From NCBI RefSeq assembly GCF_002081825.1, contig NZ_MUKU01000001.1, positions 186,001 to 250,000 on the forward strand: DNA of 64,000 nt. Direction: 5' to 3'. Shown here in pieces: positions 44,329 to 54,376 of the stretch (position 1 is the stretch's first letter; every line of letters starts with the position of its first letter). The position numbers were made by a program, and so were the translations under genes. The notes beneath the pieces are model-generated. The model had not been told where the DNA came from, ran no database searches, and saw nothing but the letters and a program-made list of their open reading frames with translations. The DNA comes from Chromobacterium haemolyticum (GTDB taxonomy: Bacteria > Pseudomonadota > Gammaproteobacteria > Burkholderiales > Chromobacteriaceae).

Positions 44329-45750
44329 TCACAGCGTCTTGCGCTGGTTAACCGGCGGTATCTGCATGGCTTCACGATACTTGGCTATCGTGCGTCTGGC
44401 AACTTGTATTCCCTGTTTGGACAGCGCTTCGACCAGGGCGCTGTCAGACAGCGGTTTGCTCGGCGATTCGGCGTCTATCAGGCTGCGGATATGCGCCTTG
44501 ATCGCGGTGGCGGAGCACTCGCCGCCGCTGTCGGTTTCCAGCGCGCTGCCGAAGAAATACTTGAGCTCGAACAGACCGCGCGGGCAGAGCAGGTATTTCT
44601 GGGTGGTCACCCTGGACACCGTGGATTCATGCAGGCCCAGCTCGTCCGCGATGTCGCGCAGGATCAGCGGGCGCATGGCCACTTCGCCGTGCTCAAAGAA
44701 CGATTGCTGTCGTTCAACGATAGCTTCCGCCACTTTCAGGATAGTGTCAAATCGCTGCTGGATGTTCTTCACCAGCCATTTCGCCTCTTGCAGCCGCGAG
44801 GACATTTCGCCGTTGCCGCCGCGGTTTTCCGCCAGCAGCCGCGCGTACATCTGGTTGACGCGCAGCCTGGGCACGGCGCCGCCGTTCAGGGTTGCCACCC
44901 AGCGGCCCTTGCGTTTTCTGACCGAGACGTCGGGGATCACGTACTGGGTGTCGCTGGCGCCGAAACCGGCGGTGGGGCGGGGATTGAGGCGGGCGATCAG
45001 CGCCTGGGCGGCGCGCAGCGCGGCGTCGTCCACGCTCAGTTGCTTTTTCAGCCGAGTGTAGTCGCGATTGCCCAGCAAGGTCAGATGATCGCGGACGATG
45101 GCCAGAGCCAGTTCGCGCTGAGGCTCGTCCGGATCCAGCCGCTGCAATTGCAGCGCCAGCGCCTCCGGCAAGGAGCGCGCGCCGACGCCGGGCGGATCGA
45201 ACTGCTGCAGCAGGCGCAGGCCTATCATCAGTTCGTCGGTCTCGATTTCCAGTTCCAGCGGCAGGTGGCTGGCAATGTCGTCCAGCGTCTGGCTCAGATA
45301 GCCGTCGTCGTCCAGTTCTTCGATCAGCAACTGAACGATGGCCTGGTCGCGCGTGGGCAGCGCCACTTCGCCCAGTTGCGCCAGCAGGTGCTCGCGCAGG
45401 CTGATTGGACAGGGCACGTTCAGCATCGGGTCCAGCTCGTCGTCGCCGTCGCCGCGGCGTCCGCCGCTGCCCCAGTCGCTCAGTTCGCCGGCCTCGGCGC
45501 CGCGGTCGCCGTCATCGCCGGAGGATTCGTCGCGACTTTCCGCCGGGGCTTCCGGCTCCTGGGCGGCGGCGTCCGGCGCCTCGCCTTGCGGCGCTTCGTC
45601 GCCGCGTTCCAGCAAGGGATTGTCCAGCAAGAAGCGCTCGACTTCCGTCTGCAGGTCGAGGGTGGACATCTGCAGCAGCTTGATCGATTGCTGCAGCTGC
45701 GGCGTCAGGGTCAGCTGCTGCGATACCTTGAGCTGAAGGGTCTGTTTCAT
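44329..45750 (-). CDS. rpoN: RNA polymerase sigma-54 factor
   Basis: 473 residues. Region I begins MKQTLQLKVSQQLTLTPQLQQSIKLLQMS; an acidic region II spans about 55-105; the core-binding and helix-turn-helix regions follow (VSRVTTQKYLLCPRGLFELKYFF), and the RpoN box reads ARRTIAKYRE near the C-terminus. Directs expression of activator-dependent promoters. Lies between lptB and hpf, the usual order. Confidence 0.98.
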   Translation of the reverse strand: MKQTLQLKVSQQLTLTPQLQQSIKLLQMSTLDLQTEVERFLLDNPLLERGDEAPQGEAPDAAAQEPEAPAESRDESSGDDGDRGAEAGELSDWGSGGRRGDGDDELDPMLNVPCPISLREHLLAQLGEVALPTRDQAIVQLLIEELDDDGYLSQTLDDIASHLPLELEIETDELMIGLRLLQQFDPPGVGARSLPEALALQLQRLDPDEPQRELALAIVRDHLTLLGNRDYTRLKKQLSVDDAALRAAQALIARLNPRPTAGFGASDTQYVIPDVSVRKRKGRWVATLNGGAVPRLRVNQMYARLLAENRGGNGEMSSRLQEAKWLVKNIQQRFDTILKVAEAIVERQQSFFEHGEVAMRPLILRDIADELGLHESTVSRVTTQKYLLCPRGLFELKYFFGSALETDSGGECSATAIKAHIRSLIDAESPSKPLSDSALVEALSKQGIQVARRTIAKYREAMQIPPVNQRKTL

Positions 45751-45753
45751 CGC

Positions 45754-46478
<725 letters not shown>

Positions 46479-46482
<4 letters not shown>

Positions 46483-47033
46483 TTGGCGGCTCCGCTGGCG
46501 GGCTTGGCCGCCGCGGGCTGGGAGGCGGCGTTTTTGGGTTGCAGGATCACGGTGACGCGGCCCTTATTGGGGCCGGTGGCGGTGCCGCCGGTCACTTGGT
46601 AGGTTTCGTTCTGGGTGTTGTAGGTGATCACATTGCCCACCACCAGGTCGCCTTCGCGCTTGACCCGGGCGTTGCCGGTCAGCACGGCGAGGTTGGCCGC
46701 GCTGCTGTAGTCGAGGCGGCTGGACTGGCCTTCCACCCATTCGTTCTTGCCGTCCATTTTTTGGCGGAAGGTGACGATGCGGCCGGTGGCCACCAGGGTC
46801 TGTTGGCCTTGCTTGTCCTGAGTGGCGACGACTTTGTCGGCGTTCAGGCGCAAGGTGCCCTGGATGATGACCACATTGCCTTCGCAGGTGGACACGCCCT
46901 TGATCTGGTCCATGGTGCAACCGTTGTCGCTGGTGATTTCCATCGGTTTGGTGCGGTCGGCCTGTTCGGCGTGGGCGACGGAGGCGGCGGCCAGCGCCAG
47001 GCCGGCCAGCAGGAGACGGAGCTTATTTTTCAT
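46479..47033 (-). CDS. lptA: Lipopolysaccharide transport periplasmic protein LptA
   Basis: Forms the periplasmic LPS bridge. Signal peptide [22 protein letters not shown], then the OstA-like beta-jellyroll ([27 protein letters not shown], with [13 protein letters not shown] later). 184 residues with an Ala/Lys-rich C-terminal tail. Overlaps lptC by 11 bases. Confidence 0.95.
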
Positions 47034-47592
47034 AAATGATCTTGGTGTGAGACAGCAGGTTCAACAAACCTGTCTGTTGCTGATAGACGAAGCCCACGGA
47101 GTTGCCGTGCGATTTTCCGTGATAGAACACGGTGGGCGCGGCGGAGCGGGCGATTTTCTTGGCGGTGTCGACGTGCATGGCGCTGGTGACGACCTTGGTC
47201 TCCGGCTTGTCCGCGGCTGCGGGCTGGATCATGGTCGCCTTCTTGTCGAAGTAGGCCTGTTGAGTCTTGTTGTTGTAACGGCCGACGTCGCCGATCAACT
47301 GGTATTGCAGTGCGCCTTGCTGGTACTGGTAGAGCTCGGGGTTTTCGAAGAAGGCGTCGTCCTTGCCCGGGTACTGCCACATGCGGGTGGCGATCAGCCG
47401 TTCATTGAGCTTGCCTTGCGCGTCGAAGCGGGTGGCGATCAGGTGTTCGGCCACGTATTCGGGCTTGTCCGGGTCCAGTTCGCGTCGGTTGCTGTCCCAG
47501 CGAGAGACTTGGTCCAGCCAAACGGTCAAGAGGCCGGTCAGGCCTACCAGCAGCAGCGGGAACAGGCGGTGGGAGCGCAGCAGGCGGATCAT
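47023..47592 (-). CDS. lptC: Lipopolysaccharide export system protein LptC
   Basis: Bitopic inner-membrane protein passing LPS to LptA. ATG at 47592 gives 189 residues with a membrane helix at about 9-26 and an LptC jellyroll (YVAEHLIATRFDAQGKLNERLIATRMWQYPG). The frame stays open further upstream but only through kdsC sequence. Start overlaps the kdsC stop by four bases. Confidence 0.93.
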   Translation of the reverse strand: MIRLLRSHRLFPLLLVGLTGLLTVWLDQVSRWDSNRRELDPDKPEYVAEHLIATRFDAQGKLNERLIATRMWQYPGKDDAFFENPELYQYQQGALQYQLIGDVGRYNNKTQQAYFDKKATMIQPAAADKPETKVVTSAMHVDTAKKIARSAAPTVFYHGKSHGNSVGFVYQQQTGLLNLLSHTKIIYEK

Positions 47593-48113
47593 GCCAGATA
47601 CCTTGCCAGGATCTGATCGAAGGAGCCCTGGGCCTGCATGATCAGTTCCGCCAGTTCGCGCACCGCGCCTTTGCCGCCGGAGCAGCCGGTGACGTAGTGC
47701 GCGCGCTGACGCACCAGGGCCGGCGCTTCCGGCACCGCTACGGCCAGGCCGACGCGGGTGATGATGGGCAGGTCGATCAGATCGTCGCCGATGAAGGCGC
47801 ATTCCTCGGCGCTCAGGCCGGTGCAGGCCAGCAGTTCGGCCAAGGCCAGCTTCTTATCGTGCACGCCGCCGTAGTAGTGGTCGATCTGCAGCGCCTGGGC
47901 GCGATGTTCGACGCAGCGGTCGGCGCGGCCGGAGATGATGGCCAGCTTGACGCCGGTGGATTGCAGCAGGCGCAGGCCCAGACCGTCTTGCACGTTGAAG
48001 GATTTGCTTTCTTCGCCGTGGGCGTTGTAGTAGATGCGGCCGTCGGTCATCACGCCGTCCACATCCATGATCAGCAGCTTGACCTTGCGGGCTTGCTCGA
48101 AAATGCTTTGCAT
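47589..48113 (-). CDS. kdsC: 3-deoxy-D-manno-octulosonate 8-phosphate phosphatase KdsC
   Basis: HAD-family phosphatase producing KDO. Catalytic Asp17 and Asp19 in IMDVDGVMTDG, the SGR motif in AIISGRADRCVEHRA, and GDDLIDLPI. 174 residues. Lies between kdsD and lptC in the usual KDO/Lpt cluster. Confidence 0.97.
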   Translation of the reverse strand: MQSIFEQARKVKLLIMDVDGVMTDGRIYYNAHGEESKSFNVQDGLGLRLLQSTGVKLAIISGRADRCVEHRAQALQIDHYYGGVHDKKLALAELLACTGLSAEECAFIGDDLIDLPIITRVGLAVAVPEAPALVRQRAHYVTGCSGGKGAVRELAELIMQAQGSFDQILARYLA

Positions 48114-48137
48114 GCTTGTCCTTGCTAATGCCGACGT

Positions 48138-49118
48138 TCAGATCACGCCGGCTTTGAATAGGTCGTGCAGATGCAGCGCGCCTATCAGCTTGTTGTCTTC
48201 GTCTACGACCAGCAGGCTGGTGATCTTGTTCTGTTCCATCAGGAACACCGCCTCGGTGGCCAGTTTTTTCGGGCCTATGGTGCGCGGCGAGGGGCTCATC
48301 ACCTGATCTATGGTCAGGTCATAGAGATTGGCGGAGCGTTCCAGCGTGCGGCGCAGGTCGCCGTCGGTGTAGACACCCAGCAGGGCGTTGTCGGGGGAGC
48401 AGACGGCCAGCATGCCCAGCCGCTTGCGCGACAATTCCAGCAAGGCGTCTTTCAGCGAGGTGCCCGGCGCCACTCGCGGCAATTCATCGCCGCTGTGCAT
48501 GATGTCGGAAACGTGAACCAGCAGCTTGCGGCCCAGGCTGCCGCCCGGATGCGACAGCGCGAAATCGCCTTGACCAAAGCCGCGCGCGTCCATCAGCGTC
48601 ACCGCCAGCGCGTCGCCCAGCGCCATCTGCACCGTGGTGCTGGTGGTGGGCGCCAGGCCCAGCGGGCAGGCTTCCTTTTCCACGCGGGCGTCCAGATGGA
48701 TGTCGGCCTCCTGCGCCATGGTGGAGTTTTCGCGTCCGGTCATGCAGATCAAGCGCACACCCTTGCGCTTCAAGGCCGGCAGCAGGGCGATGACCTCATC
48801 GCTTTCGCCTGAGTTGGACAGGGCCAGCACGATGTCCTGGGCGGTGATCATGCCCAGGTCGCCGTGGGCGGCCTCGCCCGGATGGACGAAAAAGGCCGGC
48901 GTGCCGGTGCTGGCCAGGGTGGCGGCGATCTTGCGCGCCACGTGGCCGGACTTGCCCATGCCGGTAACCGCTAGACGGCCGGGGCTGGACAGAATCAGGT
49001 CCACGGCGGCGAGAAAGTCGCCGTTCAGGCTGCGCGACAACGCGGTAATGGCTTCGGACTCTATCTGCAGGACTTCCCGGGCCAACTGGAGCCGGGACGT
49101 AGCTTGTACTTTTTCCAT
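48138..49118 (-). CDS. kdsD: D-arabinose 5-phosphate isomerase KdsD
   Basis: Makes arabinose 5-phosphate for KDO. SIS domain with VTGMGKSGHVARKIAATLASTGTPAFFVHPGEAAHGDLGMI, and two CBS domains in the C-terminal half (VSDIMHSGDELPRV and IDQVMSPSPRTIG). 326 residues from ATG 49118. First gene of the minus-strand KDO/Lpt block; divergent from the antiporter gene. Confidence 0.96.
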   Translation of the reverse strand: MEKVQATSRLQLAREVLQIESEAITALSRSLNGDFLAAVDLILSSPGRLAVTGMGKSGHVARKIAATLASTGTPAFFVHPGEAAHGDLGMITAQDIVLALSNSGESDEVIALLPALKRKGVRLICMTGRENSTMAQEADIHLDARVEKEACPLGLAPTTSTTVQMALGDALAVTLMDARGFGQGDFALSHPGGSLGRKLLVHVSDIMHSGDELPRVAPGTSLKDALLELSRKRLGMLAVCSPDNALLGVYTDGDLRRTLERSANLYDLTIDQVMSPSPRTIGPKKLATEAVFLMEQNKITSLLVVDEDNKLIGALHLHDLFKAGVI

Positions 49119-49235
49119 AATTCGAAAGTATATCAAAGGTTATAATCGCTGAACGCAGGCTGGTGCATCTTTTGCTTGGCATGTGTTAAAAATTGCAGCC
49201 TTCTATCCCATCAGCCTCAGGAGTTCCGCCGCGCG

Positions 49236-51209
49236 ATGCATTCGTCTCTTGCCCCTATCGTCTTGGTTTTGCTGGCTGCGGTGCTGTCGGTGACCTTGTG
49301 CCGCAGCCTGAAAGTGCCGGCCATGCTCGGCTATCTGGTGGTGGGCTTCCTGGCTGGCCCCGGCGTGATGAATTTGATTCCGCAAGGCGAGGAAACCGCC
49401 TTTCTCGGCGAGATCGGCATTGTCTTCATGATGTTTTCCATCGGCCTGGAGTTTTCCCTGCCCAAGCTGCGCGCGATGCGGCAGCTGGTGTTCGGCGTCG
49501 GTTTCGGCCAGGTGGCGGCCACTATGCTGTTGGTGGGCCTGGCGGTGGGCTGGATCAGCGGCAGCCCGCTGACTGGCTTCGCCGTCGGCGGCGCGCTGGC
49601 GATGTCTTCCACCGCCATCGTCAGCAAGCTGCTCAACGAGCGGCTGGAGTTGAACCAGGCTCACGGCCAGTTGGCCATCGGCGTGTTGCTGTTCCAGGAT
49701 ATCGCGGTGGTGCCCTTGCTGATCCTGTTCCCGGCCTTCGCCGGCGGCAGCGACACCTTGTGGATGGATCTGGGCCTGGCGGCGTTGAAGGTGGTGGTGG
49801 TGCTGGCTCTGTTGTTGTTCTTCGGCCAGCGCCTGCTGCGGCCGTGGTTCCACCTAGTGGCGCGACAGCGCTCGGGCGAGCTGTTCATGATCAATGTGCT
49901 GCTGGTGACCTTGGGAGTGGCCTGGCTGACCGAGCTGTCCGGCCTGTCGCTGGCCTTGGGCGCTTTTGTCGCTGGCATGTTGATTTCGGAAACCGAATAC
50001 CGCTATCAGGTGGAGGAGGACATTCGGCCGTTCCGCGACATCCTCTTGGGTTTCTTCTTCGTCACCGTCGGCATGAAGCTGGAGCTGACGGTGTTGTTCG
50101 AGCGTTTCGGCGAAGTGCTGCTGATGTTGGCCCTGCTGCTGCCGATCAAGGTGGCGGTGGTGTTCGGCGTGGCGCGCGGTTTCCGCCACAAGTCCAATGA
50201 GTCCATGCGCGCCGCGCTGGCCCTGGCGCAGGGCGGCGAATTCGGCTTTGTGCTGCTGGCGCTGGCTTTGAACCTGCATTTGGTGCCGGCCGGCACCGCT
50301 CAGGCGGCGATCGCCGCGATTCTGATCTCGATGCTGATCGCGCCCTTCCTGATTCTGTACGGGGACAAGATCACCCGCCGTCTGATCAAGCAGGACTGGA
50401 TGTTCCAGGCGCTGGACCTGCACCATATGCTGGTGGAGAGCATGTCCAAGAACGACCATGTGGTGATCTGCGGCTACGGCCGCAGCGGCCAGGCGCTGGC
50501 GCGGCTGTTGGAAGCGGAGGAGATTCCGTTCTTCGCGCTGGACATGGATCCGGAGCGGGTACGCGAGGCTGGGGAGGCTGGCGATCCGGTGGTGTTCGGC
50601 GACGCCGGCAAGCACGAGGTGTTGGTGGCGGCTGGCTTGATGCGCGCCAAGGCGGTAGTGGTGACTTTTGCGGACACTCACGCGGCCTTGCGCATTCTGA
50701 GTTCGGTCGAACATGCGCGGCCGGGGCTGCCGGTGATCGTGCGCACCGTGGACGACAGCGATATGGATCAACTACGCCACGCCGGCGCCGACGAGGTGGT
50801 GGCCGAGATGATGGAGGGCAGCCTGATGTTGGCCTCGCAGGCGCTGCTGGTGGTCGGTGTGCCGCCGAGCCGGGTGGTACGCCGCATCCGCGCGGTGCGC
50901 GAGGAGCGCTACGGCCTGTTCCGCGGTTTTTTCCGCGGTGCCAGCGACGAGGGCGAGGCCATGGACGAGGCCTTGGTGCCTCGCTTGCAGAGCGTTCAGG
51001 TTTGCACCGGGGCGGCAGCGGTGGGACAGCCGTTGGCCAATCTGCATCTGCGGGATTTGGGCGTAGAATTGAAGGCGATCCGCCGCCAGCGAGTGCGGCG
51101 AACCGATTTCGACGACAGCTTCGAGGTGGAGCAGGGCGACACACTGGTGTTGTTGGGTACGCCGGAACAGCTGGCGCTGGCGGAATACCGGATTCTGCAG
51201 GGAGAGTAA
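49236..51209 (+). CDS. Kef-type potassium/proton antiporter (CPA2) with RCK domain
   Basis: 657 residues from ATG 49236, with AGGAG upstream. About 12 membrane helices of the Na+/H+ exchanger fold (residues ~5-385), a TrkA-N domain with VVICGYGRSGQALARLL (from ~405), and a TrkA-C domain at the end (VGQPLANLHLRDLGVELKAIRR). Resembles KefB/KefC or YbaL-type efflux proteins; whether it is glutathione-gated cannot be told. A strong terminator follows. Confidence 0.93.
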   Translation: MHSSLAPIVLVLLAAVLSVTLCRSLKVPAMLGYLVVGFLAGPGVMNLIPQGEETAFLGEIGIVFMMFSIGLEFSLPKLRAMRQLVFGVGFGQVAATMLLVGLAVGWISGSPLTGFAVGGALAMSSTAIVSKLLNERLELNQAHGQLAIGVLLFQDIAVVPLLILFPAFAGGSDTLWMDLGLAALKVVVVLALLLFFGQRLLRPWFHLVARQRSGELFMINVLLVTLGVAWLTELSGLSLALGAFVAGMLISETEYRYQVEEDIRPFRDILLGFFFVTVGMKLELTVLFERFGEVLLMLALLLPIKVAVVFGVARGFRHKSNESMRAALALAQGGEFGFVLLALALNLHLVPAGTAQAAIAAILISMLIAPFLILYGDKITRRLIKQDWMFQALDLHHMLVESMSKNDHVVICGYGRSGQALARLLEAEEIPFFALDMDPERVREAGEAGDPVVFGDAGKHEVLVAAGLMRAKAVVVTFADTHAALRILSSVEHARPGLPVIVRTVDDSDMDQLRHAGADEVVAEMMEGSLMLASQALLVVGVPPSRVVRRIRAVREERYGLFRGFFRGASDEGEAMDEALVPRLQSVQVCTGAAAVGQPLANLHLRDLGVELKAIRRQRVRRTDFDDSFEVEQGDTLVLLGTPEQLALAEYRILQGE

Positions 51210-51229
51210 GGTCCTACGAGATAAAGCCG

Positions 51230-51270
51230 AAACGGCCCCCGCGGCGTGAGTCGCGGGGGCCGTTTGTCTT
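51230..51270 (+). terminator. Strong terminator after the antiporter gene
   Basis: A perfect 14-bp stem, AAACGGCCCCCGCG with CGCGGGGGCCGTTT, around an eight-base loop, followed by GTCTT. Symmetric A- and T-flanked arms allow action on both strands. Confidence 0.88.
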
Positions 51271-51284
51271 AATGCGGGGTCTCA

Positions 51285-51429
51285 GAGCCTGTTCAAAGTC
51301 TCGCGAGCTAGAGCGAGACTAAGGTGAAAACGGCTGAGAAAGCGGAATGGTCAAGTGGTAGATGCGCATTTCGAAGCGGTGCTCACCATGTCGGGCTTCA
51401 CCGCAGCGCAGCTGGTCGTAAACAGGTTC
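51285..51429. mobile_element. MITE-like repeat, copy 1 (degenerate right end)
   Basis: Starts GAGCCTGTTCAAAGTCTCGCGAG and ends CAGGTTC, about 145 bases, clearly related along its length to the copy at 57740-57882. The left terminal repeat is intact, the right one has diverged. Flanks are TCA and TAA, a decayed duplication at best. No coding capacity. Its last base is the first base of the complement of the AsmA-like gene's stop codon. Confidence 0.8.
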
Positions 51430-53579
51430 TAAGGCAGGATGGTGGTGATCTGTTTCTGCAACTGCTGCTTCAGCGCCTGCTGCTTTTCCACCTCGGTCTT
51501 CTTGCCCTTGACCATGGCGTTGAAGTCCAGCGCGTACACCGGCGCGTTCAGCGGGCCGGTGATTTTCAGCGGCACGTTGACGCCCTTGAGGCGGGCGAAG
51601 GCCAGCGGGTTGGCCTGCACGTCCATGGTGTAGTCGACGATGCTCTGCTTCAGGTCTATCTTGCCGCCGCCGCCTACATTCATCAGTTGAGACGCCAGTT
51701 TCAGGTCCTGGCTGCGCGCCACGCCCTTGTCCAGGCGGAAGCTGCTGGACAGCGTGGAGAAGGTGGTTTTCTGGTCGTTCTGCGCGGCGCTGTTCCATTC
51801 CTTCAGTTCGGCCGGCAGGTTTTTCAGCGCCGCCACTAGGTCGATGCCCGTCAACGCGCCGTTGTTCAGGCTCATCTGCACATTGCCGCTGAGGGTGTCG
51901 CGCAGCTGGGCGAAGGATTTGCCGTCCGCGTTGATGTCGATTTTGCCGTTGCCCTTGCCGTCCAGGCGGCTGAAGTTGAACAAGTCCACCAGCAGCGGGC
52001 GGATCTTCATGCCTTGCAGCGTCTGGTTCACTTTCAACTGAGGCACGTCGCGGCGGCTGAGGCTGGCGTCGCCCTGCAAGCGGCCTTCGTAAATGTCTGC
52101 CGACATCTGGCCCAGCTCCAGTTCGCGCGGGTTGACGCGCACATTGCTGCTGATTTGCTTGATGCGGAAGCGGCCTACCGCCAGTTCGCCTATCGCCACT
52201 TTTCCTGTGAGGTCGAACAGGTCCAGCCAGTCCAGCGGGATATCGCCGGTATTTTGGAAGATGGCCACCGGATCGCCCTTGCTTTCCGGCAGGTAGCGGT
52301 TGAGGTCCAGCCGGCCCACGGACACGGTGGCCTCGTGGCGCGGTTTGATCAGGCCGTACTGGCTAACGGTGACCGCCAGGTCGGAGCCGTCCATTTTGCC
52401 GGCGACCCGCAGATTGAAGCGCGGCTCGTCCAGGTCGCCGTCCAGCGCGCCGTCCATGGTGGACACCAGCTTGCCGCGCGGCAGCAGCGGGGTGGTGATG
52501 GTGGAAGTCAGCGCCAGCGGCTGCATTCGCAACTGGCTCATGCCGGCCAGCGACAGCGGCGCGTTGAGTTTGACGTTGACCTTGGTGGAGCCGGCCAGCC
52601 AGTTGAAGTCGCCGTGCAGCTTGTCGGCGTACAGGCCGGCTTCGTTGAGCTTGAGGTTTTCCAGCGCGGCTTCCAACTGGTACTGGCTGCGCGCGTAGCT
52701 GAGCTTGGCGCTCAGCTGGCCGGAAGGCATGGTCAGCTCGTCGAAGCTGGCGTTGATCTGCGGCAGCGCCAGGTGGACTTCGCTGCTGGGCCGCTCGCTG
52801 CTGAAGGCGAGCGCCACATTGCTGCCGGTGGCCTGCAAGGTGGCGAAATTGAGTTTGTACTGGCCGCTGACGGTGAGCTTGCTTTCACCCAGGCCGGGAA
52901 CCTGGGTCATCGCTACCGCGTCCAGCGCTTCCAGGCTGACCTGGTCGTCCTGAATAGACAGCGGGGTGTTGACCGCCAGGCGCACCGGGCGCGAGCCCTG
53001 TTCCAGGATGGCGCCGGCGCTGAGGCTGGCGCCGCCGCGCAGATCGTCCGCGTCCAGGCTGATGCTGGCGACGCGGCTGTCGGTATGGGTCATCTGGTCC
53101 GACAGCACCAGGGTGCCCTCGCGTATCTTCAGCGTATCCAGCTTGATGGAGAAGCTGCTCTGGCTATGGCGCTGAAATAGATCGGCAATGGACAGGCGGC
53201 CGTCTTCGCCGCGGCTGATGTTGGCGCTGGGGCCGTACAGCGCCACTGAACTGACTTCGCGGTTGCCAAACAGTAGCGGCCACCAGGCTAGGCCGACGCG
53301 CATTTCTTCCACGCGGGCGAAGGGCGTTTGCTGGCCAGGTTCGGAGACGGAGAGCTTTTCAATCTGGATGCCGGGGGCGGGAAACAATACGGGCGTGACG
53401 CGGCCTTCGATACTGATGACGCGGTCGGTATCCTGCAGGGCGTGGGACAGGGTGCCGCGCACCTGGGCTTCATCGAACTGCCAATAGATCAGCGATTGCA
53501 CCAGCACGATGACCGCGACCAGCGCGGTGAGGCTGTAAACAGCGATGCGAAGCCACAGCCGGCCGGAGTTCAATTTCAT
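51429..53579 (-). CDS. AsmA family protein
   Basis: 716 residues, with an N-terminal membrane anchor (LRIAVYSLTALVAVIVLVQSLIYW) followed by long repetitive beta structure and an AsmA_2-type C-terminal part (IDINADGKSFAQLRDTLSGNVQMSLNNGALTGIDL). AsmA-like proteins are thought to bridge inner and outer membranes and move phospholipids. The stop codon TAG is completed by the end of the MITE-like repeat, so the original C-terminus may have been longer. Confidence 0.93.
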   Translation of the reverse strand: MKLNSGRLWLRIAVYSLTALVAVIVLVQSLIYWQFDEAQVRGTLSHALQDTDRVISIEGRVTPVLFPAPGIQIEKLSVSEPGQQTPFARVEEMRVGLAWWPLLFGNREVSSVALYGPSANISRGEDGRLSIADLFQRHSQSSFSIKLDTLKIREGTLVLSDQMTHTDSRVASISLDADDLRGGASLSAGAILEQGSRPVRLAVNTPLSIQDDQVSLEALDAVAMTQVPGLGESKLTVSGQYKLNFATLQATGSNVALAFSSERPSSEVHLALPQINASFDELTMPSGQLSAKLSYARSQYQLEAALENLKLNEAGLYADKLHGDFNWLAGSTKVNVKLNAPLSLAGMSQLRMQPLALTSTITTPLLPRGKLVSTMDGALDGDLDEPRFNLRVAGKMDGSDLAVTVSQYGLIKPRHEATVSVGRLDLNRYLPESKGDPVAIFQNTGDIPLDWLDLFDLTGKVAIGELAVGRFRIKQISSNVRVNPRELELGQMSADIYEGRLQGDASLSRRDVPQLKVNQTLQGMKIRPLLVDLFNFSRLDGKGNGKIDINADGKSFAQLRDTLSGNVQMSLNNGALTGIDLVAALKNLPAELKEWNSAAQNDQKTTFSTLSSSFRLDKGVARSQDLKLASQLMNVGGGGKIDLKQSIVDYTMDVQANPLAFARLKGVNVPLKITGPLNAPVYALDFNAMVKGKKTEVEKQQALKQQLQKQITTILP

Positions 53580-53642
53580 TGGTGGATGCTCGGATGGGCC
53601 ATGCCAGCGGTTTGATCTAGGTTACGGGTTGGGAAATCGGAC

Positions 53643-53716
53643 TGGAGCGGGTGAAGGGAATCGAACCCTCGTCGTAAGCTTGGGAAGCTTCTGCTCTACC
53701 ATTGAGCTACACCCGC
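53643..53716 (-). tRNA. tRNA-Gly(CCC)
   Basis: 74 bases on the minus strand, beginning GCGGGTG and ending CACCCGC plus encoded TCCA. D arm GCTC/GAGC, T arm GAGGG TTCGATT CCCTT, anticodon loop TTCCCAA with CCC anticodon; it follows the E. coli glyU pattern. The first anticodon-stem pair (27-43) looks like a G-A mismatch. Confidence 0.95.
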
Positions 53717-53837
53717 GCGTTTTTCGGCTAGAGCGCCCGAATGTAGCGTTTTTTGCCTGTTTTGGCAAGGCGCGCCGCCGCTGTGGACGGTTCCGGCGAT
53801 GGCGCGCGCGCTAAGCGATTGATAAAAAAGCACACGC

Positions 53838-54317
53838 TCAAGTGCCTCCACCCAGCCCGGCCAGCAGGTCTTCCAGTTGATCGGTGGCCTGGCCCCAGCC
53901 GCTGGCGAAGCCCATCGCCTCGTGTTCGCGCAGGTCGGCCTCGGTCCAGTGCAAGACGTCGGCGCGGTAATGCGTCTTGCCGTCGCGGGGCTGGAATTCC
54001 AGCGTCACGGTCATAAAGGGCTTGGCCGAAGGCAGCCAAGCTTCAGTGTAAGCGTCGGTGAACACCAGGCGGCGTCCGGGCTGCACTTCCAGATAGACGC
54101 CGCGATTGGGGAAGTCCTGTCCTTCCGGACTGCGCATCACCACCAGGCTGGAGCCGCCGGGCCGAACGTCCAGTTCGGCCGAGGCCACCGTCCACGGCCG
54201 CGGGGTGAACCATTGGCATAGCAGTTCGGCTTCGGTCCAGGCGCGGTAAACCTGTTCCGGCGGGGCGTCGATCAGGCGTTCCAGCGTGAGCCGGTAAGGG
54301 CCGTTGGCGTGGTTCAT
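53838..54317 (-). CDS. SRPBCC (AHSA1/START-like) domain protein
   Basis: 159 residues with the Aha1-like pattern: RLTLERLIDAPPEQVYRAWTEAELLCQWFTP, GRRLVFTDAYTEAW, and a C-terminal HEAMGFASGWGQATDQLEDLLA. These are small hydrophobic-ligand-binding folds of varied, mostly unknown function. Starts with ATG 54317 behind a GAAAGATCC region. Confidence 0.9.
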   Translation of the reverse strand: MNHANGPYRLTLERLIDAPPEQVYRAWTEAELLCQWFTPRPWTVASAELDVRPGGSSLVVMRSPEGQDFPNRGVYLEVQPGRRLVFTDAYTEAWLPSAKPFMTVTLEFQPRDGKTHYRADVLHWTEADLREHEAMGFASGWGQATDQLEDLLAGLGGGT

Positions 54318-54376
54318 GGCGGATCTTTCGGGCGGGGGTATCGGCTCAGATTAGTTCTTTGTCATGGCGACTGCAA

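Noticed and set aside
53643-53716. tRNA-Gly as the prophage attachment site
   Set aside because: It lies more than 20 kb from the phage edge, and no phage-like sequence adjoins it.
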